Shown one piece after another: positions 13,585 to 27,294 of a DNA stretch of 64,000 nucleotides. Where the stretch lies: positions 124,001 to 188,000 of the forward strand of contig NZ_CP017768.1 in NCBI RefSeq assembly GCF_002813695.1. The letters are read 5' to 3'. Origin of the DNA: Methanobacterium subterraneum. Lineage in GTDB: Archaea > Methanobacteriota > Methanobacteria > Methanobacteriales > Methanobacteriaceae. The position numbers were made by a program, and so were the translations under genes. Under the pieces are notes generated by a model. That model did no database searches, had not been told where the DNA came from, and saw nothing but the letters and a program-made list of their open reading frames with translations. The stretch's first letter is position 1, and each line of letters begins with the position of its first letter.

Positions 13585-13595
<11 letters not shown>

Positions 13596-13839
13596 ACAAG
13601 TTGAAAGTCAGATAGAAATTGAATTCGATTCTAAAAAAGAAGCAGAAATCATTTTAAGATCGATAGAACCTGAATTAATGGATTCACCTTCGGAGAGAAC
13701 CCAGACTTTGGTGGAATGTCAGGAAAACATTCTAAAGATTACTATCACTGCCATGGATTCTCCATCCATTAGAGCATCCCTGAATTCCTACCTGCGATGG
13801 ATAATGCTTTCCCAGCAGATTATAGAATTGAAAAATTAA
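13585..13839 (+). CDS. KEOPS complex subunit Pcc1
   Basis: 84 aa from ATG 13585; ATG 13582 and GTG 13579 are alternatives within or next to the AGGTGA site. It overlaps the Brix gene end. Pcc1 fold: [21 protein letters not shown] and [21 protein letters not shown] match the family. KEOPS makes the t6A modification of ANN-decoding tRNAs. This provides the substrate for the TrmO-type domain encoded at 947-1900. Confidence 0.9.
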
Positions 13840-13946
13840 ACTCCAGATTCATTGAATACTTCTAATTAAGTGAGTAAAGGATTTAAAATTCATTGAATTA
13901 TAAATTAAATAGGTATCATAGATTATATTTAATAAGAGGTGAAAAT

Positions 13947-14306
<360 letters not shown>

Positions 14307-14345
14307 GTCTATGAATTGAACTAAGGTTAAACTGAGGTTACCAGT

Positions 14346-14615
14346 TTGAGAAAATTAACTGACCAGGAGATGGAAACCATCTCCGAAGCTGCGGCAGTAG
14401 CCGCAGAAAACTATATTTTTTCCAAGATATCCAAAAAAGAAGTCCTGGACATGGAAGTAAGGGTAGAATTCCTTGAAGAAGACGTTCTTGATGTGGATGT
14501 TGAGGTAGAACTCTTTTTAGATGAGTTATCCCAGGCAGAAGATAGTTTAGCAGACGAAGCAGCTGAAGCTGCCTTAGAAGAGATTGACAGACAGGTTGAA
14601 AAGTTGTCTGAGTAA
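14346..14615 (+). CDS. DUF3194 family protein
   Basis: 89 aa acidic protein starting at TTG 14346. The sequence [37 protein letters not shown] matches the small archaeal DUF3194 family that normally follows the prefoldin beta gene. The biochemical role is unknown. A strong T-run follows at 14616-14638. Confidence 0.8.
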   Translation: MRKLTDQEMETISEAAAVAAENYIFSKISKKEVLDMEVRVEFLEEDVLDVDVEVELFLDELSQAEDSLADEAAEAALEEIDRQVEKLSE

Positions 14616-14640
14616 TTTTTTTTATTTTTTTATTTTGATT
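14616..14640 (+). terminator. T-rich terminator of the exosome superoperon
   Basis: Immediately after the DUF3194 stop there are two long T-tracts separated by A's, without a hairpin. Archaeal RNA polymerase stops at such U-runs. It closes the rightward operon that began at L15e. Confidence 0.6.
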
Positions 14641-14818
14641 GTAATATAATAATTATCATTATTTGTCACTTAATATAATTATATTTTAGAATGCGTCTTT
14701 ACTTTCCTATATTATCGCTAAGAAAAAACTAAGGTATATGTAAACCAATAATCTTTTCCCTTTAGGGGGCTATTTATACTGATTTTTGACAAAAGAAAAA
14801 AAGATTTCTGTAATCATC

Positions 14819-15271
14819 TTATGTTTTTTCAATATAACCCGCTTTTATTCCTACCAAATCTTGGTTAGATAGTTCTGGGAGTGAATTGATACTGGTGGGG
14901 AACATGTATTCTCCGTAAACAGTTACCGTATCATTGGTATTGTAAGGTAGGGTCCCAGTATATGAAATAATCATATAAGGTTCTGAAAGCCCTGCAACTT
15001 TAAGAATGATGTTACTTCTCGTTTTGTCGAATTGGATATATTCTTCTTTTTGATATATTTGGCCTGTTACTTTTACATTTTTGCCATTTAAAGCATTATA
15101 ATTTTTAGATAGATCCGTTAATTTAAGTTCAGCGCATGAATTTTTATATGCTGAGATATTATCTCCCGTAACCGGGGTGGCATAAAAATCACTCTCTTTG
15201 CCTTCAAAAACTAATCCAAATCCAGAAACAAGAAGACAACTTATAGTACTCACGGCTATGATCAATAGCAC
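14819..15271 (-). CDS. secreted OB-fold-like protein, possibly frameshifted at its start
   Basis: 150 aa from GTG 15271. An N-terminal hydrophobic segment ends at about residue 20 (signal peptide or anchor). The body (about 50-140) has an OB-like strand pattern: LNGKNVKVTGQIYQKEEYIQF, NIILKVAG, NDTVTVYGEYM. An ATG at 15297-15295 with a GTGAT site just before it reads MNNNTK and then meets a stop; one extra A in the A-run would join it to IIIVLLIIAVSTIS, a much better signal peptide. So the gene is either started at GTG or has lost one base. Its function is unknown. Confidence 0.6.
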   Translation of the reverse strand: MLLIIAVSTISCLLVSGFGLVFEGKESDFYATPVTGDNISAYKNSCAELKLTDLSKNYNALNGKNVKVTGQIYQKEEYIQFDKTRSNIILKVAGLSEPYMIISYTGTLPYNTNDTVTVYGEYMFPTSINSLPELSNQDLVGIKAGYIEKT

Positions 15272-15297
15272 GATTATAATTTTGTGTTATTATTCAT

Positions 15298-16198
<901 letters not shown>

Positions 16199-16354
16199 AG
16201 GGCCAATAATTTTGGTCTGGATTTTTTAAAGTTCTTCCCTTAAATCTTTCCAAATTTAATCCAACATTTGGATAAATTCAATATTTGGATAATTTAAAGC
16301 AAAATTATGAGTATTTAAGTCATTATTAAAATTTAAATCATTTAACCAAGCTCT

Positions 16355-18745
<2,391 letters not shown>

Positions 18746-18988
18746 ACCAAGTATAACAGAGTACTATAAAGGCTCTAAAATAATATACCCTAATCTACGA
18801 GGACTTCCCCTATCTTCAGGGGACCTCAGGATTATTCCACTTCCCACCCCTTCCTGGGATGGGATGTAAACTTTTTTTCTATTTATTTTCCATTTTTTTA
18901 GAATTTAAACGATTTTTACAAACTTCTCATTTAACCCAAATTTTATATTTCAGAATAAAGAAACAATAGAACAACAGGGGGGGTTGTA

Positions 18989-19879
<891 letters not shown>

Positions 19880-19989
19880 ATAGGGGCAGTTAAAAAAGAA
19901 TAAATTAAGGAATAAAATTGCCTTAAGAGTAGATTAATAATATTACCTTAAAAATTCGTTTTTCTTCACATAAACTCCTAATTATTTGA

Positions 19990-20790
19990 TTATTTCTTTT
20001 TCAATTCCACCACAATGATCTGGGGTCTAGCAAAGAACCTTACTGGAAGTATGGTAGTTCCCAGACCATTGCTCACGATCAGGGTGCTGTTATTTTCGGT
20101 GATAACTCCAGTCCGGTAATCATTACCATAATCCGAATGAGTGGTGGGTGCCCATAATCCGAAGAAAGTCACCTGTCCTCCGTGGGTATGTCCAGAGAAA
20201 ACCAGATCAACCTTGGATTTATTTACTTCAGGGAAGTAATCAGGGTTATGAGTGAGTAGAATAACAAAGTCCTGTGGAGTAACCACTGAGGTGGTGGCAC
20301 TCTGGATCTGCATACCATTATTGTAGTCCCCTACTCCACCCAGACGAATACGGGAACCATTCTCTTCAATCCAGGTTCCCTTATTCCCAATGTAAGTAAT
20401 TCCATACTGAGGGATTGCATCCAAAGTCTCGTATTGCGGATCCTTATTCCCTAGAACTGCGTAAACACCTAGAGGTGCTTTCAATTTGGAAAGGGATTCA
20501 AAAGTTGATGAAATGTATTGGTTATCCCCATCGATATAATCTCCTCCCAGAAGGATAAGATCAGGGTTCAGGGCATTGACCTGGCTAACCACACTATCAA
20601 CTCTTTCCGGACTAAAGCTAGGGCTGGCGTGGATATCGGTGAGAAAAACAATTTTTTTACCATCGAACTCGGCAGGGATCTGGTTTGATTCAATGGTTAT
20701 TTGTTTAGTTTCAATCCAGTAGGGCTCAATGAACATGTAAGCAAGTATCAGGAATACTATTCCCAGGAATAAGTAACGTTTTTTGAGCAA
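19990..20790 (-). CDS. membrane-anchored metallophosphoesterase (YkuE-like)
   Basis: 266 aa from TTG 20790, chosen because GGTGT lies four bases before it; a longer frame to 20844 lacks a site. One N-terminal membrane segment is followed by a calcineurin-like phosphoesterase domain with the metal-binding motifs in order: [30 protein letters not shown] and GHTHGGQ. Family members act on phospholipids or cell-wall intermediates; the substrate here is unknown. The active site should be outside the cell. Confidence 0.85.
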   Translation of the reverse strand: MLKKRYLFLGIVFLILAYMFIEPYWIETKQITIESNQIPAEFDGKKIVFLTDIHASPSFSPERVDSVVSQVNALNPDLILLGGDYIDGDNQYISSTFESLSKLKAPLGVYAVLGNKDPQYETLDAIPQYGITYIGNKGTWIEENGSRIRLGGVGDYNNGMQIQSATTSVVTPQDFVILLTHNPDYFPEVNKSKVDLVFSGHTHGGQVTFFGLWAPTTHSDYGNDYRTGVITENNSTLIVSNGLGTTILPVRFFARPQIIVVELKKK

Positions 20791-21204
20791 AATAACACCT
20801 ATAAATGAGTTTATTTTATTTAAGCAAAATGTGATTATATACAATTGGATTTGAAAAATATTGTATTGATTTTATAAAGAGTTGTACTTGGAATAGATAA
20901 GATTTTCAAGTAAATAAGGGTTTCGACTTCCCAGAGATGATTTAGAATATTTATCTAACAAATCTAATTTCAATGAACTATTCATAAGAATATTTTTAGG
21001 GACAAACACTAAAAATTCACAGTATAATATGTTAATTAAGTAATTAATCTGGTTATGCTTTGTATATGCTATTCCCATGCCGGATGTGTATCGAATTGTT
21101 TATAAAAACTCGTTTATCACATTTAACTAGTAATACTTTAATTTAAAAAATTATTTATACTAAGGGGATCATATTATTATCAATAAAAGTAGGAGGTCAA
21201 AAAT
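20791..21204. other. intergenic region with promoter for the downstream HTH-like gene
   Basis: AT-rich. A TATA-like TTATTTATA lies at about 21149-21157, and AGGAGGTC at 21191-21198 is the ribosome binding site of the next gene. A minus-strand frame (20872-21078) has no supporting signals and is not accepted. Confidence 0.5.
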
Positions 21205-21594
21205 ATGGAAAAAGATCTAAAAAATCTGGTTTTAGGATTCAGGAAACACACAGGAAAAACTCAACATGAACTTGCCCATGAACTGGAAGTACCCATGGAC
21301 ATCGAAACTGCCCTGGAAATGGGAACCTACCGACAACCCACGGAACGCCTTAAAAGAAAAATAAACAATTTAATCACTGGTTTTGATGAAAATGAATTGA
21401 TTAACATTGGAAAGGGTTACCGGATCATGGATGAATTGGGCCCAGACTTCAAATACTACATTCGTGGCCTGGAACAGGCACGGGGTATCAACTCAGAGGA
21501 ACTCCACAGCCTACCAGAAGAAGAATTCTACCGGATTATAGGAAGTGTTAATCTGGATGAGTTTGAAGTGGTTGATGTGGGTAGAAAGGCTTAA
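21205..21594 (+). CDS. small HTH-like protein of unknown function
   Basis: 129 aa soluble protein. The N-terminal 60 residues resemble an XRE-like helix-turn-helix (LVLGFRKHTGKTQHELAHELEVPMDIETALEMG), but the recognition helix is weakly conserved. The C-terminal half is helical and acidic. It has a strong own promoter and ribosome binding site. It converges with the Ni/Co transporter operon (8 bp between ends). The function is not recognised. Confidence 0.6.
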   Translation: MEKDLKNLVLGFRKHTGKTQHELAHELEVPMDIETALEMGTYRQPTERLKRKINNLITGFDENELINIGKGYRIMDELGPDFKYYIRGLEQARGINSEELHSLPEEEFYRIIGSVNLDEFEVVDVGRKA

Positions 21595-21601
21595 TTATAT
21601 A

Positions 21602-22570
21602 TTAAGAACTTTTATTTTTCTTTTCTTCTTCAAGGATGTGGAGCATCTGGTGATATTTCTCCTCCCCCAGGGCATGTAGTAATTTATGGTGGCACTGATC
21701 TTTAACCATATGCAGTAGATTGTGATAGGCATCTTCACCCATACCGTGAAGGATCTCATGATAGGCTTCTTCAACAGTTAATTTAACACCAACTGACATA
21801 CCATTGGTCTTAAGACGATGTAAAAGGGCGGCAGCAGTGGGCTGTTTCAGCTGGGCTCGTTTAATGGTTTTTGGATCATTGAATATATCCTCGGGAGTGC
21901 CCTGGTGGATGATCTCACCCCCGTGGAGTACGAAGATCTTGGTTGCAAATTCAGTTACCATCTCCACGTCATGGGAGGATATGATAATACTCATATTCTT
22001 CTTCAAGTTAAGATCGTAAAGGATGTCCATAACCTGTTCCACTCCATGGGGGTCCAATCCGGTGGTTGGTTCGTCCAAAACCATTATATCTGGCTTCATG
22101 GCCAGAATACCGGCAATAGCCACTCTCTTCTTCTGACCGCCACTGAGGTGGTGGGGAGCCTTTCTCTCTGATCCCATCATCCCCACAGCTTCCAGGGATT
22201 CTTCCACTCTTTTTTCTACTTCCTCATCAGGAAGACCCAAATTCATGGGTCCAAATGCCACATCTTCTTCTACTGTTGGTGAGAAAAGCTGGTCATCTGG
22301 GTTCTGGAATACCATGCCCACTTTCTGTCTGATCTTTATGAGATCATCCTTCTTGTAACTGGCTGGTTCACCATCAATTTTAATTAAACCGGAGGTGGGT
22401 CTTAAAATACCGTTAAAATGAGAAAATAATGTTGATTTACCCGCACCATTGGATCCAATGATGGCTGCTCTTTCACCCTCTAATATTTCCATGTTTATGT
22501 TTTGGAGTGCAGGAGTCCCATCGGGATAGGCGAAACTCATATTTTCAGTTTTAATAACTACTCTGGTCAT
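21602..22570 (-). CDS. cbiO: Ni/Co ECF transporter ATPase with His-repeat tail
   Basis: 322 aa ABC ATPase: Walker [11 protein letters not shown]-loop [10 protein letters not shown], signature LSGGQKKR, Walker [13 protein letters not shown], typical of CbiO/EcfA. The usual length is about 275 aa. Here residues 270-317 add four tandem 12-residue units of the form (Y/H)HxxLHxxxxxx, giving nine histidines and one cysteine. The tail may bind Ni or Co and sense or store the transported ion. It is the last gene of the cbiM-cbiN-cbiQ-cbiO operon on the minus strand, 26 bp after cbiQ. Confidence 0.93.
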   Translation of the reverse strand: MTRVVIKTENMSFAYPDGTPALQNINMEILEGERAAIIGSNGAGKSTLFSHFNGILRPTSGLIKIDGEPASYKKDDLIKIRQKVGMVFQNPDDQLFSPTVEEDVAFGPMNLGLPDEEVEKRVEESLEAVGMMGSERKAPHHLSGGQKKRVAIAGILAMKPDIMVLDEPTTGLDPHGVEQVMDILYDLNLKKNMSIIISSHDVEMVTEFATKIFVLHGGEIIHQGTPEDIFNDPKTIKRAQLKQPTAAALLHRLKTNGMSVGVKLTVEEAYHEILHGMGEDAYHNLLHMVKDQCHHKLLHALGEEKYHQMLHILEEEKKNKSS

Positions 22571-22596
22571 TGAAATTTCCTCAAATAATAGACAAA

Positions 22597-23385
<789 letters not shown>

Positions 23386-23499
23386 ATTGTGGTTCCCAAT
23401 TAATTAGTCTTTATTATCCCCATTGATTGTTAGTTTTAATATGTTTAATCTTTTAAAATAAGGAAAGTTGGAGCTTAAAAAAAAGCTCCTTATTTAATT

Positions 23500-23805
23500 T
23501 TATTCATTGGTCCCGTTTTTCTTTCGTTTCCCAATTATGGTTGCCACTCCAAGTACCACTAGGAGAACTACAATAGTTCCCACTATCAGGGCAACAACAC
23601 CCCCTAAGGGGTTATCTTCCATTCCAGGTATGGCATAGTCAGGTAATGGTGCTGTATAAGCGGCTTCTGATTCTGGTACTTCGAGGCTTTCTGCTGAACT
23701 TTCCAATCCATCCGGATTACTGGATGCCAGGAAAGGTGCCATAACAGCGATTATCAGGGCAATGATCAGCCCACCAATAATCAGGTTCCGATTTTTGGTG
23801 TTCAT
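23500..23805 (-). CDS. PDGLE-domain (CbiN-like) Ni/Co transporter component
   Basis: 101 aa with two membrane helices (about 10-28 and 68-92) joined by an extracytoplasmic loop bearing [11 protein letters not shown]. The PDGLE motif is the hallmark of NikN/CbiN-like partners of CbiM. The ATG overlaps the cbiM stop (ATGA), so translation is coupled. It helps ion entry into the M subunit. Confidence 0.88.
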   Translation of the reverse strand: MNTKNRNLIIGGLIIALIIAVMAPFLASSNPDGLESSAESLEVPESEAAYTAPLPDYAIPGMEDNPLGGVVALIVGTIVVLLVVLGVATIIGKRKKNGTNE

Positions 23806-24449
23806 TCTACTGCCTCCTGCTTTCTACTGCTTACCCATGCCGGTAACAGATCAGGTCGCACATTATCAATACCCAGAATCACCACTACGGTGATGATACC
23901 TTCGATACAGCCGATCACTGCATGGTATAATCCCATGAATATGAGTCCTTCCACCAGGGGGAAAGTACCAGCCAGGGACATTTCAATGGAACAGGCTAGT
24001 GCTGCCAGGAATATGGATGCCCAAGCTGCAACAAAGACTGCCGGTATCCTACCAATTCCTTTAAGGACCTTATAGGCATAAAATCCAACAAAACCACCTA
24101 TAATCCCCATGTTAACTATGTTGGCTCCGAGGGCGGTCATTCCACCGTCCCCAAATATTAATCCTTGTAGTATCAGTACTATAGATAAAACCAGCACTGC
24201 AGCCCATGGGCTGACGAATATAATTGCTATTAATGCTGCGCCTACCATATGTCCACTGGTTCCCCAAGGTATAGGTATGTTCATGGCCTGAATGGCGAAT
24301 ATACCTGCTGCCAGTACAGACATAAGGGGTATGTTTTTTTCATCCAAGTTTTTACTCGCCCACTTTAGAGAATAACCAAGTGCTATTAGGGCAATGATCC
24401 AGTATATGGCGCACTGCCATAGTGGGATAAAACCATCGGGTATATGCAT
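23802..24449 (-). CDS. cbiM: Ni/Co ECF transporter substrate-specific component CbiM/NikM
   Basis: 215 aa with about six membrane segments. The N-terminus [12 protein letters not shown] is the family signature, whose His2 with the N-terminal amine coordinates Ni2+/Co2+; it requires exact start selection, which the ATG at 24449 provides. Further conserved: [12 protein letters not shown] with a metal-ligand His, and [16 protein letters not shown]. Ni and Co cannot be distinguished safely by sequence. Methanogens need both (hydrogenases, F430, cobamides). Confidence 0.95.
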   Translation of the reverse strand: MHIPDGFIPLWQCAIYWIIALIALGYSLKWASKNLDEKNIPLMSVLAAGIFAIQAMNIPIPWGTSGHMVGAALIAIIFVSPWAAVLVLSIVLILQGLIFGDGGMTALGANIVNMGIIGGFVGFYAYKVLKGIGRIPAVFVAAWASIFLAALACSIEMSLAGTFPLVEGLIFMGLYHAVIGCIEGIITVVVILGIDNVRPDLLPAWVSSRKQEAVE

Positions 24450-24754
24450 ATTTTGCCTCCTTTCTTCAATAATGGCTAATGCTATTGTTAGTATTATTTT
24501 ACTTTTGTTTTCCAGGCAGAAAGTAATACTAGTTTTAGTTTAAGCCTTAAATTCTATAATTGTGTACGAAGACTTATAATATAAACGTTTGCATCAGTAT
24601 TACAAATAATCTGATTTTTTACTTGTTGGTAATAAAAATGACTAATTTGTATTCTTATAACTGGTTGTTAGTTTGAATACGGTGCATCTTGTTACTCATT
24701 TACCATCAGAAGATCACTACTTAGAGAGGGAGTGTTAGAGTTAATGTTAGGTGA
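24450..24754. promoter_or_regulatory. divergent intergenic region upstream of cbiM
   Basis: For the minus strand, a TATA-like element lies at about 24572-24585 and GGAGGC precedes cbiM. AGTATTA (24490-24496) and AGTAATACT (24532-24540) form an inverted arrangement within the leader. They use the same half-site letters as the bipartite operator described downstream, but in the opposite order and spacing, so they are not the same site. No known riboswitch was recognised. Confidence 0.35.
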
Positions 24755-24890
24755 ATTTTAAGAGGGCATCATGTGGTTGATACATTTGAGCGGTTTGTAC
24801 AAGGGAGTTTGATGCCCTCTATAAAGTGCCGGAGGGATCTTGAGGATCCCTCTGGGGACGTCTTGCAGGAGGAAAATGGCAAGTTCATCA
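24755..24890 (+). ncRNA. candidate structured RNA element (three successive hairpins)
   Basis: Three inverted repeats follow each other. (A) AGAGGGCATCA (24761-24771) pairs perfectly with 24810-24820. (B) GAGGGATC (24832-24839) pairs with 24845-24852 around a 5-base loop. (C) CTTGC pairs with GCAAG around AGGAGGAAAATG (about 24862-24884), i.e. a ribosome binding site and ATG that open a 16-codon frame ending at 24926. The GC content is far above the flanks. It could be a small RNA or a regulatory leader with a short peptide. A 124-codon frame across the region looks accidental. Confidence 0.45.
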
Positions 24891-24926
24891 CTTTTAATAC
24901 AAAAACACCGTTTAGCACCCATTTAG

Positions 24927-25257
24927 TAATACTTTATTTGGCGTTATTCGTACAATCATGGGATGAGACTTGCTTCTATTTAAGACTTTCTATTTGTTTT
25001 TTATTATTATTATTCCTGGAGTGTTCAGACTACTTCCAAAAAAATATAAGGTTATCATGTACTATCTGGGCCTCAGGTCTGGAAGTTCCATTTAAACCAG
25101 AACCTACTGGACATGAGGGACTTAAGGTAAGGATAATCTCATTTTAAACTATATGGAATTTCATTATGTTTCTTTAATCTGCGTTATGAATTTATTTTGA
25201 CTTTAACTCCACCAATAATATGTTTGATAATACTTTTTTGCTGATTTTAAGGATTAC
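24927..25257. other. intergenic, weak hairpin only
   Basis: AT-rich sequence following the structured element. AGGTCTGG...CCAGAACCT (about 25076-25108) forms an imperfect hairpin. No gene is supported here. Confidence 0.4.
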
Positions 25258-25290
25258 AGTAATAACACAAATCATATATATGATATTACT
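25258..25290 (+). promoter_or_regulatory. bipartite operator/TATA promoter, copy 1
   Basis: AGTAATA (25258-25264) and TATTACT (25284-25290) are inverted 7-bp arms separated by 19 bp. Between them lie ACACAAA and the TATA element CATATATATG. The same 33-bp design recurs at 27210 and 30312. It drives the small His-leading surface protein and the following CbiM-like gene. Binding of a dimeric metal-responsive repressor over the TATA box is the likely use (inference). Confidence 0.75.
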
Positions 25291-25325
25291 ATTATTTTTT
25301 TATACACAAATTGAAGGAGATGATG

Positions 25326-25835
25326 ATGATTAAACAAGTAAAAAAAGAACTGATTCTTCTGATATTGATTATTTCCATTCCTTTAATGGTCTGCGGAGTA
25401 GTTACAGCGCACCCGGGACATGGAACTCCCATAGAAGAACCTTCAGATCCTGGAACTGGCACTTCAACTGATACTGGCACTACTAACAAGGGATCAACTA
25501 GTTCTTCAGGAACTTCTTCAGCCTCAAGTTCATCGGGTTCAGATTATACTTCTACTTCATCCAGCAGTAATTCAAAGCCTTATGGGAGCACAAATGGGGG
25601 AAGTGGTACAGAACAAACAGTAACCGACACATCGACAACTATCAACAATGCCACCACTACTTCTAAAAGTGGTCCTGAAAAAGTTACAGGAAATACTAGA
25701 TCTTCAAATAATTCACCTGGGGGGCCAGTTGCTATGATTGGTTTAATGGTGGTTGTTGGTTTAATTGCAATGTCTTTCCCTTACCAAGAAGGTGGTACTT
25801 TAAAAAAGTTACAACTGAGTCTATTTGGAAGATAA
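25326..25835 (+). CDS. small surface-anchored Ser/Thr-rich protein with His-leading mature end
   Basis: 169 aa from ATG 25326 (three ATGs in a row; GGAG six bases before the third). A signal peptide (LILLILIISIPLMVCGVVTA) is followed by AHPGHGTPIEE, which would expose His residues at the mature N-terminus, as in some Ni/Co and HupE-like transport proteins. Next come about 90 residues of Ser/Thr/Gly stalk with N-glycosylation sequons, then a membrane helix and the tail SLFGR. That tail recurs in the FmdE-like protein at 27295. No enzyme domain is visible. A metal-presenting partner of the adjacent CbiM-type permease is a reasonable guess. Confidence 0.6.
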   Translation: MIKQVKKELILLILIISIPLMVCGVVTAHPGHGTPIEEPSDPGTGTSTDTGTTNKGSTSSSGTSSASSSSGSDYTSTSSSSNSKPYGSTNGGSGTEQTVTDTSTTINNATTTSKSGPEKVTGNTRSSNNSPGGPVAMIGLMVVVGLIAMSFPYQEGGTLKKLQLSLFGR

Positions 25836-25920
25836 TATTCTATTTATATGATTCTTTAGGTACTGGAATGACTAATTGTCCGAATACTGGGAGTAAAAAT
25901 TATCAAAGGAGGTTATAACT

Positions 25921-26544
25921 TTGCATTTACCTGATGGTCTGTTAACATTGTGGCAGGCTGCAATCTACTGGATTTTAACCATTGTCTTTATGGCAGTGTA
26001 CATGTACAAACTTTCAAAAACCGAGGAAAAGGAAAAAATAATCGTAAACACTTCCATCCTGGCAGCAGTAACTATAGCTGCATCATCAATATCCATACCC
26101 TCACCATTCGGGGTTCCCATACACCTATTCCTAATACCACTGGTGGTGATTATATTAGGGCCTCTAAGTGGGGTTACAGTGGCGTTTTTATGTTTCCTAC
26201 TACAGTTTTTCATACTGGGAATGGGAGGTATCACCTCTTTAGGTGCCAATGTAGTGACCATGGGAATTGTGATGAGTTTTACAACCTACTACTTCTACAA
26301 ATTCACAGCTGAACTGGATGATCGGCTGAGCATATTCTCGGGAACCTTCATGGGAATCATCATGGCCACCATAGCCCAGGTTCTAATAATGTTAGTGGCA
26401 GGTGTTGCCACTCTGGAAGTTTTAATAGCCACTCTTTTGCCGTTTTATCTATTTGTAGGGGTGATAGAAGGTGTTATAAATGTTTTCATCATCCTGTCAC
26501 TATTTAAACTAAAACCAGAACTGGCACAGGTGGAACAAATTTAA
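25921..26544 (+). CDS. second CbiM/NikM-type permease component
   Basis: 207 aa, TTG start with AAAGGAGG upstream. The N-terminus [17 protein letters not shown] keeps the His2 metal-ligand signature. [21 protein letters not shown] and [13 protein letters not shown] match the CbiM core, but the segment equivalent to WGTSGH is FGVPIH, so the second His ligand is shifted. No CbiQ or CbiO is encoded beside it. It may share the ATPase of the 21.6-24.4 kb operon or work without one, as reported for some CbiMN pairs. Confidence 0.85.
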   Translation: MHLPDGLLTLWQAAIYWILTIVFMAVYMYKLSKTEEKEKIIVNTSILAAVTIAASSISIPSPFGVPIHLFLIPLVVIILGPLSGVTVAFLCFLLQFFILGMGGITSLGANVVTMGIVMSFTTYYFYKFTAELDDRLSIFSGTFMGIIMATIAQVLIMLVAGVATLEVLIATLLPFYLFVGVIEGVINVFIILSLFKLKPELAQVEQI

Positions 26545-26560
26545 AGTGAGGTTACTTAAG

Positions 26561-27058
26561 ATGATTAATCTAAAATCAAGCGGTATATCCATTGGTATCT
26601 TCATTCTGATAATAGTGGCATTCATAGTTCCGGTGAGCGCTCATGGCGTGCATGTAACCACCAATGAATCAGCATTTATCATAGCTGATGACTCCACAGG
26701 TAAACTGGCCAGATCCGTGGTGGATGACTTGGGAGTTAACGTTACTGTCTATAAATTTGTCTCAGCCGAAGATGTGGCCCACGAATTGGAAAGCACGCTG
26801 ACCAACCCTAATCAGAAGATTCTGGCAGTGTCTTACACTGGCACGGTTCAAAACTTTATAAACCAGCATCCTGAAGTTTCCAGCCGAATTGTAGTTGCCA
26901 GCGCCAATGAAAATGCCATACAACAGGGGTTATCCAAGTTAAATCTTGTGGGATATAATAGTGCAGGGTTTATGACTCCTTTATTGTCTGGTCTTCTAAT
27001 TGGTTTAGTGTTCGGTCTGGGAATCGGTGCAGTGTGGATGAAAAGGAAACTTAGTTGA
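26561..27058 (+). CDS. membrane-anchored extracytoplasmic protein next to CbiM-like gene
   Basis: 165 aa from ATG 26561 (GAGGTT upstream; a GTG at 26546 is the alternative). A signal peptide ends at VSAHGVHVTT, again leaving histidines at the mature N-terminus. The middle has a small alpha/beta domain (LARSVVDDLGVNVTVYKFVSAEDVAHEL...ILAVSYTGTV). A C-terminal membrane helix and positive tail (WMKRKLS) follow. By position (17 bp after the CbiM-like gene) it may replace CbiN/NikL as the extracytoplasmic subunit. I do not recognise the family. Confidence 0.6.
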   Translation: MINLKSSGISIGIFILIIVAFIVPVSAHGVHVTTNESAFIIADDSTGKLARSVVDDLGVNVTVYKFVSAEDVAHELESTLTNPNQKILAVSYTGTVQNFINQHPEVSSRIVVASANENAIQQGLSKLNLVGYNSAGFMTPLLSGLLIGLVFGLGIGAVWMKRKLS

Positions 27059-27209
27059 ATCTGACTTTAACTTGACCCTATTGTTCAAATTTTTATTCTA
27101 TTTTGTTATTATTGGAAATATTTCTTTTAGTATTAAAGAATCAACGCTCAAACTGTTTTTATAATAATTTTATTTAAAGTATTACGATAATTTGGAGATA
27201 TCGTCCTTC

Positions 27210-27242
27210 AGTAATAACACAAAACATATATATGGTATTACT
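27210..27242 (+). promoter_or_regulatory. bipartite operator/TATA promoter, copy 2
   Basis: AGTAATA (27210-27216), 19 bp, TATTACT (27236-27242), enclosing ACACAAA and CATATATATG. It is nearly identical to copies 1 and 3. It lies 52 bp before the ATG of the FmdE-like surface protein. Confidence 0.8.
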
Positions 27243-27252
27243 ACAAATCTGG

Positions 27253-27272
27253 TTTGACAGCAATCTGTCAAA
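27253..27272 (+). promoter_or_regulatory. 5' leader hairpin of the FmdE-like gene
   Basis: TTTGACAG-CAAT-CTGTCAAA is a perfect 8-bp stem with a 4-base loop. From the TATA position the transcript should begin at about 27253-27258, so the mRNA starts with this hairpin. AGGAGGTGA follows 10 bases later. It could protect the 5' end or regulate translation. Confidence 0.6.
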
Positions 27273-27294
27273 AAATGAAAAAGGAGGTGAAAAG

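Noticed and set aside
20872..21078. 68-codon minus-strand frame
   Set aside because: It covers the spacer upstream of a plus-strand gene, has no start signals and no recognisable family.
24490..24540. NikR-like box upstream of cbiM (GTATTA...TAATAC)
   Set aside because: The arms are 37 bp apart, not the 16 bp of NikR sites, and the region is AT-rich. Not enough to call a NikR operator.
24773..25147. 124-codon plus-strand frame across the hairpin region
   Set aside because: No ribosome binding site, no recognisable domain, odd composition, and it runs through three strong inverted repeats. It is better explained as an accidental frame over a structured RNA or intergenic DNA.
24450..25325. 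Cobalamin or NiCo riboswitch
   Set aside because: None of the conserved boxes I would expect for these classes are visible; the element at 24755-24926 is reported as an unclassified candidate instead.
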